DNA of 64,000 nucleotides from Myroides odoratimimus (GCF_030326305.1 NZ_JACAKB010000006.1:98284-162283); one strand, 5' to 3'; positions 7,789-17,720 are shown, counted from the first letter of the stretch. Program-made: numbers and translations. The notes: generated by a model from the letters alone, not told the origin.

Positions 7789-7900
7789 TATCGGCAAGTT
7801 TTGAAATAAATTATCTGCTTATATGAGTTTTTTGCCGATATCGGCAAGTTTTTAAAATAAATTATCTATTTAGATTATTTTTTGCCGATAATGGCAAGTT
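7789..7900. repeat. 50-bp tandem repeat, 2.2 copies, each able to form a hairpin
   Basis: Copies begin TATCGGCAAGTT at 7789 and 7839, with a partial degenerate copy (TAATGGCAAGTT) at 7889; the period is exactly 50 bp. Each unit begins with CGGCAA and ends with TTGCCG, so each can fold into a stem-loop. The internal sequence has drifted between copies while the ends are kept. The array lies about 130 bp upstream of the DUF4132/SWIM operon in a gap that otherwise holds no gene. Confidence 0.85.
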
Positions 7901-8025
7901 GAAGAACGCTGTGTAAGTATTATTAAGGTGTTAAGATGTTTGATTTGCTATAGAATATAGCCAGTTATAGCTACTTACCTTTTTGTTAAAAGTCTTATCT
8001 TTCCTCTTTGAAAAAGAAAGAGATT

Positions 8026-8463
8026 ATGGCTGTAAAGAGAGTAAATATACAGATCAAACAATTGAATAGATTAAGTGCTGAGGTAGAGGGACTGACGATA
8101 GCGATAGTAGTATCCACAGATGCAATCACGGTAAGAGAGTTCCTTGGAGCTGTAGTGACACAGCAGGTAGAACAACATATACAGAAGTTCAAACAGCGCA
8201 GTACTGTAGAGCAGTTGACTGCTACACAAGAAGCCTTAGATAACATTCTATTCACTAGTAAACTCCGTTTTACCTCTCCTGAGAAGTACAGAGATATTGA
8301 TATAGCAGAAGAGGTACAGCGTGTGATACAGGCGTATGAGGATCAGTTGTTCTTATTGTTTTATGGCGAACGAGAGTTGCTGTCATTAGAAGAGGTCATT
8401 GTATTGAATGATACAGATGCCTTTGTATTTATTCCCCTTAATTTTTTAAAAGCTAGTTTTTAA
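8026..8463 (+). CDS. Hypothetical protein heading the DUF4132/SWIM operon
   Basis: 145 residues from the ATG at 8026, which follows a purine-rich stretch; a TTG at 8008 would add six residues and is less likely. No signal peptide or membrane segment. The composition suggests a mixed helical protein with an acidic C-terminal part (EELLSLEEVIVLNDTDAF). I do not recognise a family. It is 10 nt upstream of the giant DUF4132 gene and is almost certainly cotranscribed with it. Confidence 0.7.
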   Translation: MAVKRVNIQIKQLNRLSAEVEGLTIAIVVSTDAITVREFLGAVVTQQVEQHIQKFKQRSTVEQLTATQEALDNILFTSKLRFTSPEKYRDIDIAEEVQRVIQAYEDQLFLLFYGERELLSLEEVIVLNDTDAFVFIPLNFLKASF

Positions 8464-8473
8464 ACAGATCCCA

Positions 8474-11400
8474 ATGAATAATAATATTGTAACTATACTA
8501 AGAGATTATCAAGTAGAGAACCGTACTTATGCAGAGATGCATGAGGAGCTTTATGCGATGGTGTATAACCAGGATTATGCTGGTGTAAAGTTAGAACCAC
8601 ATATCGCTATATTAGGACTACATTTTACTGGCAATAGTAGTAATCCAGAAGATTCTATTTATAGCCCTAAGGTATTTACGCGTTATGATGAGACTTTTGT
8701 AGAGATGCTAGCAAGTAATTCTGTTGGGATGTGGAGAGAAGTGGAGTATTACGCTTTATTGGTGTACTTTTTTGGAGAGAAGTTAGCGCCTTGGGTACAG
8801 GAATTATTAGATCGAGTGGATGAATATATCTTAGGAGGACAATATGATATAAAAGAAGCGACGTGGCATAATGCAGAATATACATTCTTAAAACAGTGTA
8901 ATGTTATTTCAGGACTGTTATATGGTATATCGTTCTATGATAATCATAACTATGATTCCTATAGCATAGAGTTGCCACTTCATAAGCAGGTGGAGTATAG
9001 TATGCACCTCTCGCTACCTAACTATCTTCCTTATGTATGGGCAGTAGCTTTAGATAGTGGAGAAGGGCAGTTAATCGAGGTAGTCGATACTATCTGTGAT
9101 GGGGATAATGAGCATGGACGATGGACACCTTCTTTTTTATTGATGCTAATGGCTTCAAAGCAATCAAAGTATTGGGAGAAAGTAAAAGATATATTGGTAA
9201 ACGCTGGTCGTGAAGAGGGAATTAGACAAGATATTACGAGGTTATTATCACATGTACAGGTAGCTAACTTAAAGTATTTTTTAGAAGTTATTCTCTCTCA
9301 TAATTTAGTGCGTTATGAAGCAGTGCGTACAGAATTAGCATACCACTTTAGAAGTCATGTAGAGGATGACAAACAAGATAATGTAAAGCGACTATGTGAG
9401 TTGATGCTCTATGCTATAAATCACTATGACTATTTTGACGAGAAAGAATTATCTACGTTTAATGAAAAAGAGTTTTACGCATTGATGCACTGTTATCTAT
9501 GGATACACAGAGAGATGGCGTTTGGCTTTGTTGAGAGTGCATTTGAGGAAGTAGAGCGCAAGTTTCAGCTTGTAATATTAGAGTTCTTACCAAACTTTAA
9601 TGAATATACGGTAGAGTCTGTCCTATTTAATAAAATATTAGAAAGTAGAGATCAAGAGTTTATCGCTATGCTTCTAAATAGAATAAACCAATATTTGGAA
9701 GGGAGTAGAGCTTCGAGGTATTTTATTCGACAAGAAAACTATGAAGACATATACCAAGTGTTTTATGACTTATATGAACAATATAAAAGTGGAAAGACAC
9801 TTATCTTGAAGAGTAGTGTAATACCAGATTATTACAGAAGCTTTGAGTTAAATAAAGAAGAGTTATTGACTTCACTGTTGTATTTGACAGAGGAGTCATC
9901 AGAGAAGGCGAGGCTGTTTATAGACAAGCGAAATACCTTTACTGTTGATTTTAAAGAAGAGTTATTAAACGTATTGTTGTTTGGAGGTAAAGAATATGGA
10001 CTTCAGGGGTATGGATATAGTTTTAAAGGAGAGATACAACCTACCTATGAGGTGCAAAATGAGTTAGCTTTCGCTTATCTGAAAGAACGCAAAGAGACAA
10101 TAGCTTTTGGTTGTATGCGATTCTTAACAATAGCGACCTTATCAAGTAGAGATGAAGAAGAGATAGTAGCATACTTTAAAGGGAAGTTTAAAAAGACACA
10201 ACAGCACTTTATCCGCCTATTAATATCTAGACAAGATGATTTTAAGGATAGACTGTTAGAACAATTAATATTAAGTGAGGATGTAAATCAACGTTTAACA
10301 GCAATGGAAGGGTTAGTGGTACTAGCTCAGAGAGATGAAATACACCATCAACTAGGTATTTGGCTTGCACAGTTAGATGAGCTAGGTATTCAGTATGCTA
10401 AAGAGGAAGAAGAATACTTAGTACTCTTGCGTGACTTTGGGCGTCAAGGAAAAGAAGGACAAGATACAGATATGGCATTATACGATGCTACTGTGGTGAG
10501 TGCTGTCGTATTGCCTTCAGTGGAAGAGAATACTTTATTTAGCCAGCGCATTGCACATAATTGGGGACTTTCTAAGAAATGGGAAGAGGTAGTACGAGAG
10601 TTAGATAGTCTAGAGCACCTGATGAAACAATATGCTATGTATGAATATGAACATTTTAATTATGGAAAAGCAGAGAAGGTACTCTTAGGAACACATTTCA
10701 CGAAGATGCATAGTTATTCAGGTGATGATGAATGGACAGCAGAACAACACTTCCAAGATTACCCATTGTATGAAGTATGGAATCAGTGGTTTATGGATAG
10801 TAAGTTAGATGCATTAGACTTATTCTTACTGCGTTGCGCTACTTCAGAAACAGAGGTCCCTGAATTGATAAAACCATTATTAGATGGGAAGTTGCCTTAT
10901 TTCTATAATGAACTCTCAGCTAAATATGATAACTACTGGTATGCGATGGGAACAGTCTTTTCTTGTTTAACCTATCAATATCCATTTAAAGAAAAAACGA
11001 CCTATTGCTTAGATGGTTTAAAAACAATATACAACAGTATTACTCAAGAAGTATTAGATTTAGAGATACGCACTTCTGTTTATGGAGAAGAGTATAGCTA
11101 TACATGGGTAGATTATACAGATTTATCTTGGTATGCTGAGTTTATACCTATAGAGGATTTAACAGAAGAACAGTGTTTAGCATATTTCAGACTATTGCGT
11201 TGGCGTCAATTGAATTGTAATAAAGTAGATGATAGCTATTATCTGTTACCTTTTGAATTGATGGCTATTGCCTATGATAAGAATGAAATTACGCGAGATG
11301 AGTTTATACAGTATCTTGTAGTTATAGATAATAGAAAGTCTTATTTCAGTTCAATGTTATCTCCTTTTACAAAGCGATTTATAAACGATAAAGTACAGCA

Positions 11401-13537
11401 AGTCTTGGTTGAGTTTAAAGCGTATTATTTACAACAGGTTATGGATAGGGATAACCCTACGACTAAGGTATTTGATATTGTCTTTGACTTTCAGGAGATA
11501 GAAGGAATGCAGTATTTCTTTGGATTATTGCATAAGATCAAGCACACAGGGATATCTAAAGAAAGTATTTACTATTATGCAGAGATGCAAATCACGATTA
11601 AGGAATTAGGACAAATCTATAGTAAACTTATTCGTAGAACAACACCTTTAAGTACGGATAGCCAAGAGATGTTTAATGCTCAAGTAGCAGAGATAAACTT
11701 CAGTGCAATACAATGGATCGAAGTGGCTGTAGCATGTCCGCAGTGGATAAAGTACATCACGACTTACTTAGACTGGCAAGGATTAGAGTCAGCGATATGG
11801 TGGCTGTTCGCTCATCTGCTGGATAACGAACAAGAAGAGGAGAGAAACAAGATACAAAAACAGATACAACGCTATTCTGCTATAGCGTTAGAGGAGTTTG
11901 AAGGAGGTGTAGTAGATATAGATTGGTTCTTTAGTTTTTATCACGTACTAGGAGAAGAGCGTTGGCAGATGCTTTATGATTCAACTAAGTTTATGGCAGT
12001 AGAGGGGCATACTCGTGTGAAGCTATATGCAGATGTGCTGTTAGGCAAAGTCTCTATGAAAGACTTGAAAACGAGGGTTATCTCTAAACGCGATAGAAAC
12101 TATGTACGTGCATGTGGGTTATTCCCCTTATCTGAGACAGATAGAGAAGGAGATTTGATGGATCGATATGAGTTATTAGAACAGTTTAAGAAAGGTTCTA
12201 AGAAGTATGGAGCTATGCGCCAAGAGAATGACTTAAAGATATATAATGTAGCGATGCAGAACATCGCTAGAGCGGCAGGGTATACTGATGCAGTGCGTTT
12301 TCAATGGTCTATGGAGAGTGTACAAGTGCAGTCTATTCTAGAGAACTATAAGGAACTGGTATTGGATGAGTATACATTCTCTTTGACTGTATCTGATGAA
12401 GGAAAAGTAGAGTTGACAGTGAAGAGTAAAGGGGATAAGCCCTTAAAAGCGATACCTGCTAAACTAAAGAAAAATGAGCAAATCATAGATCTAGTAGAAC
12501 GTCAGAAGGCACTGAAAGAACAGTATAGTCGCTCTCGTCTGAATTTAGAGCAGGCAATGCTTAGACAAGATGCGTTCTCTTATGCAGAGATGCAGAAGTT
12601 GTTACTGCATCCGATTATTAAGCACCATTTGGCTAAGTTGGTTTTTAAATGTGGTGAGGTTTACGGTTTGTTTGTAGAGGGAGTATTTACCACTATAGAT
12701 GGCGTGGTAATGGATGTACAAGGAGAGGAAGAGTTCGTGATAGTACACTGTTATGGTTTATATCAAAGTGGACAATGGGTCAATATACAAGCTTATTTGT
12801 TTGACAAACAGATAGAACAACCCTTTAAACAAGTGTTTAGAGAGTTGTATTTACACAACGAAGCAGAGGAAACAAATATCGGTAGCTCTAATCGCTATAC
12901 GGGATATCAGGTCAAAGACAAACAGACTTTAGGACTGTTTAAGACAAGAAACTGGCAGTATGAATACTATGCGAATTACAGCAAACTGTATTTTGAGGAG
13001 GATATTCGAGTTGAGGTTTATATTGACTATTTAGGAGGTAGTAATGCAGAGTATGGTGACTATGTTAGCTTAGAGCATGTCTTGTTCACTAAAGCTTCTT
13101 CAGATGACGTGATTGCCCTAACAGAGGTTAATCCTATTGTCTTCAGTGAGGTGATGAGAGACCTTGACTTGGTGGTAAGTGTCGCTTATGTAGGAGGAGT
13201 AGATCCAGAGACAAGTCTGTCTACGGTACAGATGCGTATGGCTGTTGTGAGAGAAACAGCACGATTATTGAAGTTAACAAATATCGAGTACAAAGAACGC
13301 CACCTTGTGATCACAGGGACTAAGGGAATCTATAGCTTACATGTCGGTAGTGGTGTGATTCACTTGATATCTGGTACGCATCTCTATATCGAGCCTGTAC
13401 ATACACAGGATAGAGGGAAGTTGTTCCTACCCTTTGTAGATGATGACCCTAAGACCACAGAGATTGTGTCTAAGGCTTTAATTTTAGCTAGGGATGGGAG
13501 TATTAGAGATACGGGTATCTTAAGGCAGATAGAGTAG
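8474..13537 (+). CDS. Giant DUF4132 domain protein (MolR/YehI-like)
   Basis: 1687 residues, soluble, without signal peptide. The N-terminal ~1200 residues look like alpha-helical repeat (HEAT/ARM-like) sequence with many Leu-Tyr-Glu helices. The DUF4132-type region lies around residues 1180-1330: RDRNYVRACGLFPLSETDRE, then KYGAMRQENDLKIYNVAMQN and ARAAGYTDAVRFQWSMES. This resembles MolR-type proteins, where similar text reads A-x-AR-AGYPDP-RL-WAMEA. The C-terminal third is beta-rich. In E. coli the related yehI lies in a cluster with a MoxR-type AAA gene, a VWA gene and a SWIM gene; here SWIM genes are adjacent but AAA and VWA partners are not in the window. The biochemical role is unknown. 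Confidence 0.8.
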   Translation: MNNNIVTILRDYQVENRTYAEMHEELYAMVYNQDYAGVKLEPHIAILGLHFTGNSSNPEDSIYSPKVFTRYDETFVEMLASNSVGMWREVEYYALLVYFFGEKLAPWVQELLDRVDEYILGGQYDIKEATWHNAEYTFLKQCNVISGLLYGISFYDNHNYDSYSIELPLHKQVEYSMHLSLPNYLPYVWAVALDSGEGQLIEVVDTICDGDNEHGRWTPSFLLMLMASKQSKYWEKVKDILVNAGREEGIRQDITRLLSHVQVANLKYFLEVILSHNLVRYEAVRTELAYHFRSHVEDDKQDNVKRLCELMLYAINHYDYFDEKELSTFNEKEFYALMHCYLWIHREMAFGFVESAFEEVERKFQLVILEFLPNFNEYTVESVLFNKILESRDQEFIAMLLNRINQYLEGSRASRYFIRQENYEDIYQVFYDLYEQYKSGKTLILKSSVIPDYYRSFELNKEELLTSLLYLTEESSEKARLFIDKRNTFTVDFKEELLNVLLFGGKEYGLQGYGYSFKGEIQPTYEVQNELAFAYLKERKETIAFGCMRFLTIATLSSRDEEEIVAYFKGKFKKTQQHFIRLLISRQDDFKDRLLEQLILSEDVNQRLTAMEGLVVLAQRDEIHHQLGIWLAQLDELGIQYAKEEEEYLVLLRDFGRQGKEGQDTDMALYDATVVSAVVLPSVEENTLFSQRIAHNWGLSKKWEEVVRELDSLEHLMKQYAMYEYEHFNYGKAEKVLLGTHFTKMHSYSGDDEWTAEQHFQDYPLYEVWNQWFMDSKLDALDLFLLRCATSETEVPELIKPLLDGKLPYFYNELSAKYDNYWYAMGTVFSCLTYQYPFKEKTTYCLDGLKTIYNSITQEVLDLEIRTSVYGEEYSYTWVDYTDLSWYAEFIPIEDLTEEQCLAYFRLLRWRQLNCNKVDDSYYLLPFELMAIAYDKNEITRDEFIQYLVVIDNRKSYFSSMLSPFTKRFINDKVQQVLVEFKAYYLQQVMDRDNPTTKVFDIVFDFQEIEGMQYFFGLLHKIKHTGISKESIYYYAEMQITIKELGQIYSKLIRRTTPLSTDSQEMFNAQVAEINFSAIQWIEVAVACPQWIKYITTYLDWQGLESAIWWLFAHLLDNEQEEERNKIQKQIQRYSAIALEEFEGGVVDIDWFFSFYHVLGEERWQMLYDSTKFMAVEGHTRVKLYADVLLGKVSMKDLKTRVISKRDRNYVRACGLFPLSETDREGDLMDRYELLEQFKKGSKKYGAMRQENDLKIYNVAMQNIARAAGYTDAVRFQWSMESVQVQSILENYKELVLDEYTFSLTVSDEGKVELTVKSKGDKPLKAIPAKLKKNEQIIDLVERQKALKEQYSRSRLNLEQAMLRQDAFSYAEMQKLLLHPIIKHHLAKLVFKCGEVYGLFVEGVFTTIDGVVMDVQGEEEFVIVHCYGLYQSGQWVNIQAYLFDKQIEQPFKQVFRELYLHNEAEETNIGSSNRYTGYQVKDKQTLGLFKTRNWQYEYYANYSKLYFEEDIRVEVYIDYLGGSNAEYGDYVSLEHVLFTKASSDDVIALTEVNPIVFSEVMRDLDLVVSVAYVGGVDPETSLSTVQMRMAVVRETARLLKLTNIEYKERHLVITGTKGIYSLHVGSGVIHLISGTHLYIEPVHTQDRGKLFLPFVDDDPKTTEIVSKALILARDGSIRDTGILRQIE

Positions 13538-13608
13538 AAAATCTTTATATATATGATATAGTTCTTTAGTGGAGAGTAAGTATATTTGACAATAGAAAAA
13601 AGAAGGTA

Positions 13609-15285
13609 ATGACAATAGGACAGATATTAAAATTAGTAGAAAAATCGACATTAAGGAAAACAGAAAGGCTATCTCTAAGAGAAGTAGAGGAAGAGAGTAA
13701 AGGACATTGGGTAGCTTATGTAGATGACGAAGAAAGTAGCTATGATGTACAAATCGTAATAGATGGCCGTACTGTAGTCAGTAGAAGTTGTGAATGTGAG
13801 ATTGACAATATAGTCATGTGTTCACACCAGACTAAGCTACTGATGGCAATAAATGATGCCTTAAAAGGGAAGAAAATTGCTACGAAACCCGTTGTGAAAA
13901 AAGCTTTGAGTAAAAAGAAAATAAGCGAAAGTGTAGCATTACTTCAAGATGTTAATCAAGAGGAGGTGTATACATGGCTGACTGAATTGTTTAAGAAAAA
14001 TAAGGAGGTAGAGCAGGAGTTTATATTAACTTTTAAAAAACAAGATAGTGCCGAATATAGTGTTGATATCGTTGATAAAATATTGAAAGATATTTATACT
14101 TCTGTTTTTGGAAAAAGAAAGAATGCAGATGCTAAAGATATTAAGAGGCTGGTAGATTTGGTTTCACTTGCATTAGAGCCAGTGGATAAATATATCGTTG
14201 TTAATATTACAAAACCTATTGCTTTAGAACTTTATTTAAAGATAATGTCTTCTCTATTTACGTTAAAGTATAGTGTGAATTATACTAGCAAACGAGTTGA
14301 TACCTATATGAATAAGTTTGTTGAAAGATACGTATTAGCATTATTAAATGTCAAAGATCAAGATGTTGTCAAGAATACGATAGTAAACTTATTGAAACAA
14401 CTGTATGAGCCTAAGAATAGTTTACACTACAGTCTAGTTTCAGCTTTAGTTATAGAACTATACGAAAGTAAAGATGAGAGATATACTTCTCTTTTTGGGG
14501 ATGAGGTAGTGAAAATAATGAAGCATTATCAAGATAATAATTATGTTGTTGAGATAGAGATGTATTTGTTCTTTTTGATAATAGCTGTTGAACAACAAGT
14601 TTTAAAAGATTGTTATAAATTGTTTAAACCAGTTAGGTTTCAGAATGAATACAATTTGCTATTATTAAAAGGGTTAATGGATATAGATCTTAAACTAGTA
14701 GAGGAGTATTGTTTAAAAATAATAGAGAGTAATATTCAGACAGAGTATAACGAACCTTATCTAGAGATACTAGAAGAGATTTATGAGAATAATGGGGATA
14801 AAAGAGGTTTAGCAAATATAAAGAAGCAACTTTTCTTTGAGACCTATGACCTTGAAGATTATAGTTATGTAATTAAGTATTTAGATGATACTGAAGAGGT
14901 TAAGAGATTTAGAGCTAAGGTTTTAAGTAGTTTAATAAATAACTTTCATCATGCAAAATCAGCCTCTATGTTGTATTTTGCTATTCTGGAAACAGAGCAT
15001 AATTATAAGAAAATGCTAGAAGTACTAAGTAGAGATGTTCCTCAAGATGTAATGTGGGCTTATGGCGAACAGATGTGTAAGTTTAATGCTGCATCGTACT
15101 TAGACAAGGTTATGAGTATTGGACAAACTCCTGTTTATCCTAGATATACTGATGAAAGATTGGCTAAGTTTATTGTAGAGAAATTCTCAGCGAAAGATAT
15201 CGTACAGAAATTGATGAAGTATAGGTATACAGATGGAAGTTTGAATAAAAAAATCAAGACACTTGTCGAGAAAAAACAAAAGTAG
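13609..15285 (+). CDS. SWIM zinc-finger protein
   Basis: 558 residues. A SWIM-type zinc motif CxC-x7-CxH is visible as Cys61, Cys63, Cys71 and His73, preceded by the typical beta segments HWVAYVDDEESSYDVQIVID. After a Lys-rich linker (about 85-105), the rest is helical repeat-like. SWIM domains bind DNA or proteins and are found in YehQ-type proteins encoded near DUF4132 and MoxR-VWA genes. The gene lies 71 nt after the DUF4132 gene and 6 nt before the next gene. Its first ~350 residues are paralogous to the product of 16589-17629. Confidence 0.88.
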   Translation: MTIGQILKLVEKSTLRKTERLSLREVEEESKGHWVAYVDDEESSYDVQIVIDGRTVVSRSCECEIDNIVMCSHQTKLLMAINDALKGKKIATKPVVKKALSKKKISESVALLQDVNQEEVYTWLTELFKKNKEVEQEFILTFKKQDSAEYSVDIVDKILKDIYTSVFGKRKNADAKDIKRLVDLVSLALEPVDKYIVVNITKPIALELYLKIMSSLFTLKYSVNYTSKRVDTYMNKFVERYVLALLNVKDQDVVKNTIVNLLKQLYEPKNSLHYSLVSALVIELYESKDERYTSLFGDEVVKIMKHYQDNNYVVEIEMYLFFLIIAVEQQVLKDCYKLFKPVRFQNEYNLLLLKGLMDIDLKLVEEYCLKIIESNIQTEYNEPYLEILEEIYENNGDKRGLANIKKQLFFETYDLEDYSYVIKYLDDTEEVKRFRAKVLSSLINNFHHAKSASMLYFAILETEHNYKKMLEVLSRDVPQDVMWAYGEQMCKFNAASYLDKVMSIGQTPVYPRYTDERLAKFIVEKFSAKDIVQKLMKYRYTDGSLNKKIKTLVEKKQK

Positions 15286-15291
15286 ATAGTA

Positions 15292-15924
15292 ATGAAACAA
15301 ACAATTTTAGATAGAATACAGGCACTTGGAGGAGATATTAGTCAAGTAAAAGGGAAGTCATTAGCAGAAGATTTGATGTCTATCACTTTTGATATGGTAT
15401 TATATCCGAAGCCAGAAGATACACCTTGGGCAGATGAAGAGGATCAAGAGCCTATCTATGGTTTAGGAGAGTATATAGATGAGCATCAAGAGTTGATTCA
15501 GTCAGATAGACAGGCATTTATGGATAAGATGATAGCTCATTACTATGTACATACAGAAGAAGGGAGAGGGCAGGTGTTTTGGACAGCAACTCCTTTTACA
15601 CCCTATAAGGAAGGAACTGATGATTATGAAGAGTGGAATACAGATTTTATGGATGAGGATTTTGTTAATCTAAGCGAGATAGAGAGAGTAGTAGGTACAA
15701 AATATCCAAGCATGATACAGCTATTCTATAGTTATGGTTTTCCTGATCATTATTATATTTGTATAGACGATCCTAATCAAGAGAATCCTACATTATTTGG
15801 TACTGATCACGAGGTTTTCTTTAGTGAAGTGACTAATGAAGGAAGTTTAGAAGCATTCATGAATACGTTTATGACTCCACAGGAATTGATTAGTATAGTA
15901 GATAAAGCATTAAACAAACAATAG
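15292..15924 (+). CDS. Acidic hypothetical protein, possibly SMI1/KNR4 (SUKH)-like
   Basis: 210 residues, acidic, no membrane segment. The C-terminal half contains VVGTKYPSMIQLFYSYGFPD, HYYICIDDPNQENPTLFGTD and HEVFFSEVTNEGSLEAFMNT, a layout reminiscent of SMI1/KNR4 family proteins, which often serve as immunity or binding modules. That family link is weak, from pattern memory only. It is 6 nt downstream of the SWIM gene and 2 nt upstream of the next gene, so it belongs to the same transcript. Confidence 0.7.
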   Translation: MKQTILDRIQALGGDISQVKGKSLAEDLMSITFDMVLYPKPEDTPWADEEDQEPIYGLGEYIDEHQELIQSDRQAFMDKMIAHYYVHTEEGRGQVFWTATPFTPYKEGTDDYEEWNTDFMDEDFVNLSEIERVVGTKYPSMIQLFYSYGFPDHYYICIDDPNQENPTLFGTDHEVFFSEVTNEGSLEAFMNTFMTPQELISIVDKALNKQ

Positions 15925-15926
15925 AT

Positions 15927-16331
15927 ATGATATTAACAGCACAAGATTTTAAAATATCAGAATATGATGAAGAAACATTAGAGATGGATTATACTTTAGG
16001 AGAAGAAGTAATTAATCTTTCTATTTATAATGGCGATGATGAGTTAGAAGAGATTCTAAAAGATGTCAATAAGGTAGTAGTTCAGTTAGAGAAATACAAT
16101 GCTGAAGGAAAAGATATTATTGTAGATGAGCTGTATGATGTGTATAGTGAAAAGAACGAAGGATTGTCTGAAGAGCAGTTTAGAGATGAGTTAGGACTGT
16201 TGTCGTTATATTTTACTGGAGATGGTGAAGTAGAGTTTAATTATGAAGGCGGAGCATATTTCGGAGATCATATTTTATCTATTGAGATGGTTGATGGAGA
16301 GTTTGAATCTCATGTAGCGATGAATGGATAA
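15927..16331 (+). CDS. Small acidic protein, possibly DUF2262-like
   Basis: 134 residues, strongly acidic, cytoplasmic. The C-terminal segment LLSLYFTGDGEVEFNYEGGA followed by YFGDHILSIEMVDGEFE resembles DUF2262 proteins, which end in a similar D-G-x-x-F-x-F-x-D-G-x-x-F-x-G-H-x-I pattern. It is the last gene of the operon, which stops at the strong hairpin at 16355-16386. Function unknown. Confidence 0.7.
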   Translation: MILTAQDFKISEYDEETLEMDYTLGEEVINLSIYNGDDELEEILKDVNKVVVQLEKYNAEGKDIIVDELYDVYSEKNEGLSEEQFRDELGLLSLYFTGDGEVEFNYEGGAYFGDHILSIEMVDGEFESHVAMNG

Positions 16332-16354
16332 GTAAGTATTAAATTAGATATATA

Positions 16355-16386
16355 AGGCTTGAGAATTAATTCTCAAGCCTTTTTTA
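16355..16386 (+). terminator. Strong terminator of the DUF4132/SWIM operon
   Basis: A perfect 26-bp palindrome (AGGCTTGAGAATT at 16355-16367 with its complement at 16368-16380) is followed by a T run. It separates the operon from the second SWIM gene. Confidence 0.92.
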
Positions 16387-16588
16387 TATCGTAGTGTCCC
16401 ACTTTATACAACCATAAGTGAGTATATAAGTTCAACTGAGGTCATTATAATCACAATTAAAATAAGATGAATAGAAGTATACTAGATTTGCTGATGAGTA
16501 GAAAAGGAGTATATACTCAAAACGATCTTTGAAATAGTGTTATAGTGGAGATAAATATGTTACTTTGTGTTCTGACAATAAAAGTATT

Positions 16589-17629
16589 ATGAAAGTAGCA
16601 GAAGTAATCAAATCAATAACTACAAAAGATAAAAATAGAGCAATGCAATTGCCTGTTCGTGAGCTAGAACAAGAGAGTAAGGGGCACTATGTAGCTTTTG
16701 TAGATGATGGAGAACAGAGCTATGATGTACAGTTGTTTATTCAGGCTGCTAAGATTACTGCGCTTACTTGTGATTGTCCGAATGGAGAAACACTTTGCCT
16801 CCATAAAGTAGCGGTATTGCTAGCTATGGAAGATAGTAAGGGAGGAACGAAAAAGAAATCCACTACTACAGGAGTGAAGACTAAAAAGAAAAAGCTAACT
16901 GAGACAGAAGAAGTAATGCTTCGTGTAGATAAGGAAGCTATCACAGGATGGCTGTCAGAAGTCTTTAAAAAGAATAAACCTTTAGAACAGCTCTTTTTAC
17001 TTACTTTTTCGACTGATGAAACACAATACACCACAGATCAGGTAAGAGAGATTATGGAACAGACGATAAAGTCGGTTGCGGGACGTCGAAAAACATTAGA
17101 AGGGGCGAATGTGAAGAAGCTGATGGACTTGATGAATATTGCTTTAGAGCCTGTGAATCACTATGTGACTGTCAGTATTAATAAACCAATCACATTGGAT
17201 ATCTTTTCGACTGTGATCGAAACCATGACAGACTTTCAGAATCGCATTAGAACGTATAGTAAGAAGATTGATTTGTTCTATGATGAGTATATACATTGGT
17301 TGGCATTGACCATTAATAATGTACAAGTTAAATCAGTGTGGGAAGAGGTGATTAAGAATATTGTTTATAAGACCTTCGAACACTTTGTAAACAAGAAAAT
17401 AGAAGGTAAGACCTATTATAATTTCTTAGTAAAAGAGGTCTATCACTCTGCTAACAAAGAACAACAAAAGTATATCGCAGATGAGCTAGTAGTACACATA
17501 CTTTCTATGCCTGTCAAACGTCAATTGATGGACTTTGAATATGTACTTTTCTTAAAAGAAGTAGCACTAGACCAAGATGTATATGATAAAGTACAACAGT
17601 TCTTTTCAATAGATATTTATAAGAATTAG
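16589..17629 (+). CDS. Short SWIM zinc-finger protein (paralogue, C-terminally truncated form)
   Basis: 346 residues from the ATG at 16589 (MKVAEVIKSITTK), which aligns with the start of the first SWIM protein; an upstream TTG at 16565 is rejected. The zinc motif CDCPNGETLCLH gives CxC-x6-CxH at about residues 62-73. Homology to the 558-residue paralogue covers its first ~350 residues (RELEQESKGHYVAFVDDGEQ, then KKNKPLEQLFLLTF and the ALEPVN region), and the last ~200 residues are absent. It is a separate transcription unit downstream of a strong terminator. It may be a regulatory or decaying duplicate. Confidence 0.85.
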   Translation: MKVAEVIKSITTKDKNRAMQLPVRELEQESKGHYVAFVDDGEQSYDVQLFIQAAKITALTCDCPNGETLCLHKVAVLLAMEDSKGGTKKKSTTTGVKTKKKKLTETEEVMLRVDKEAITGWLSEVFKKNKPLEQLFLLTFSTDETQYTTDQVREIMEQTIKSVAGRRKTLEGANVKKLMDLMNIALEPVNHYVTVSINKPITLDIFSTVIETMTDFQNRIRTYSKKIDLFYDEYIHWLALTINNVQVKSVWEEVIKNIVYKTFEHFVNKKIEGKTYYNFLVKEVYHSANKEQQKYIADELVVHILSMPVKRQLMDFEYVLFLKEVALDQDVYDKVQQFFSIDIYKN

Positions 17630-17663
17630 CACCTGCTCTAACAACTAGATAAAAACTACTCAA

Positions 17664-17699
17664 TTTGTGAGTATATATCAGACAAAGTTGTTACCTTGG
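17664..17699 (+). promoter_or_regulatory. Possible promoter of the aminopeptidase gene
   Basis: TTTG at 17664-17667 and TACCTTGG at 17692-17699, separated by 24 nt, approximate the Bacteroidota pattern with one mismatch and spacing one longer than usual. The start codon at 17721 is about 20 nt downstream. Confidence 0.35.
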
Positions 17700-17720
17700 G
17701 AGGATCAAACCAACAATACC

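Noticed and set aside
7789-7900. CRISPR-like interpretation of the 50-bp repeats
   Set aside because: Repeats abut without unique spacers, only about two copies exist, and no cas gene is in the window.
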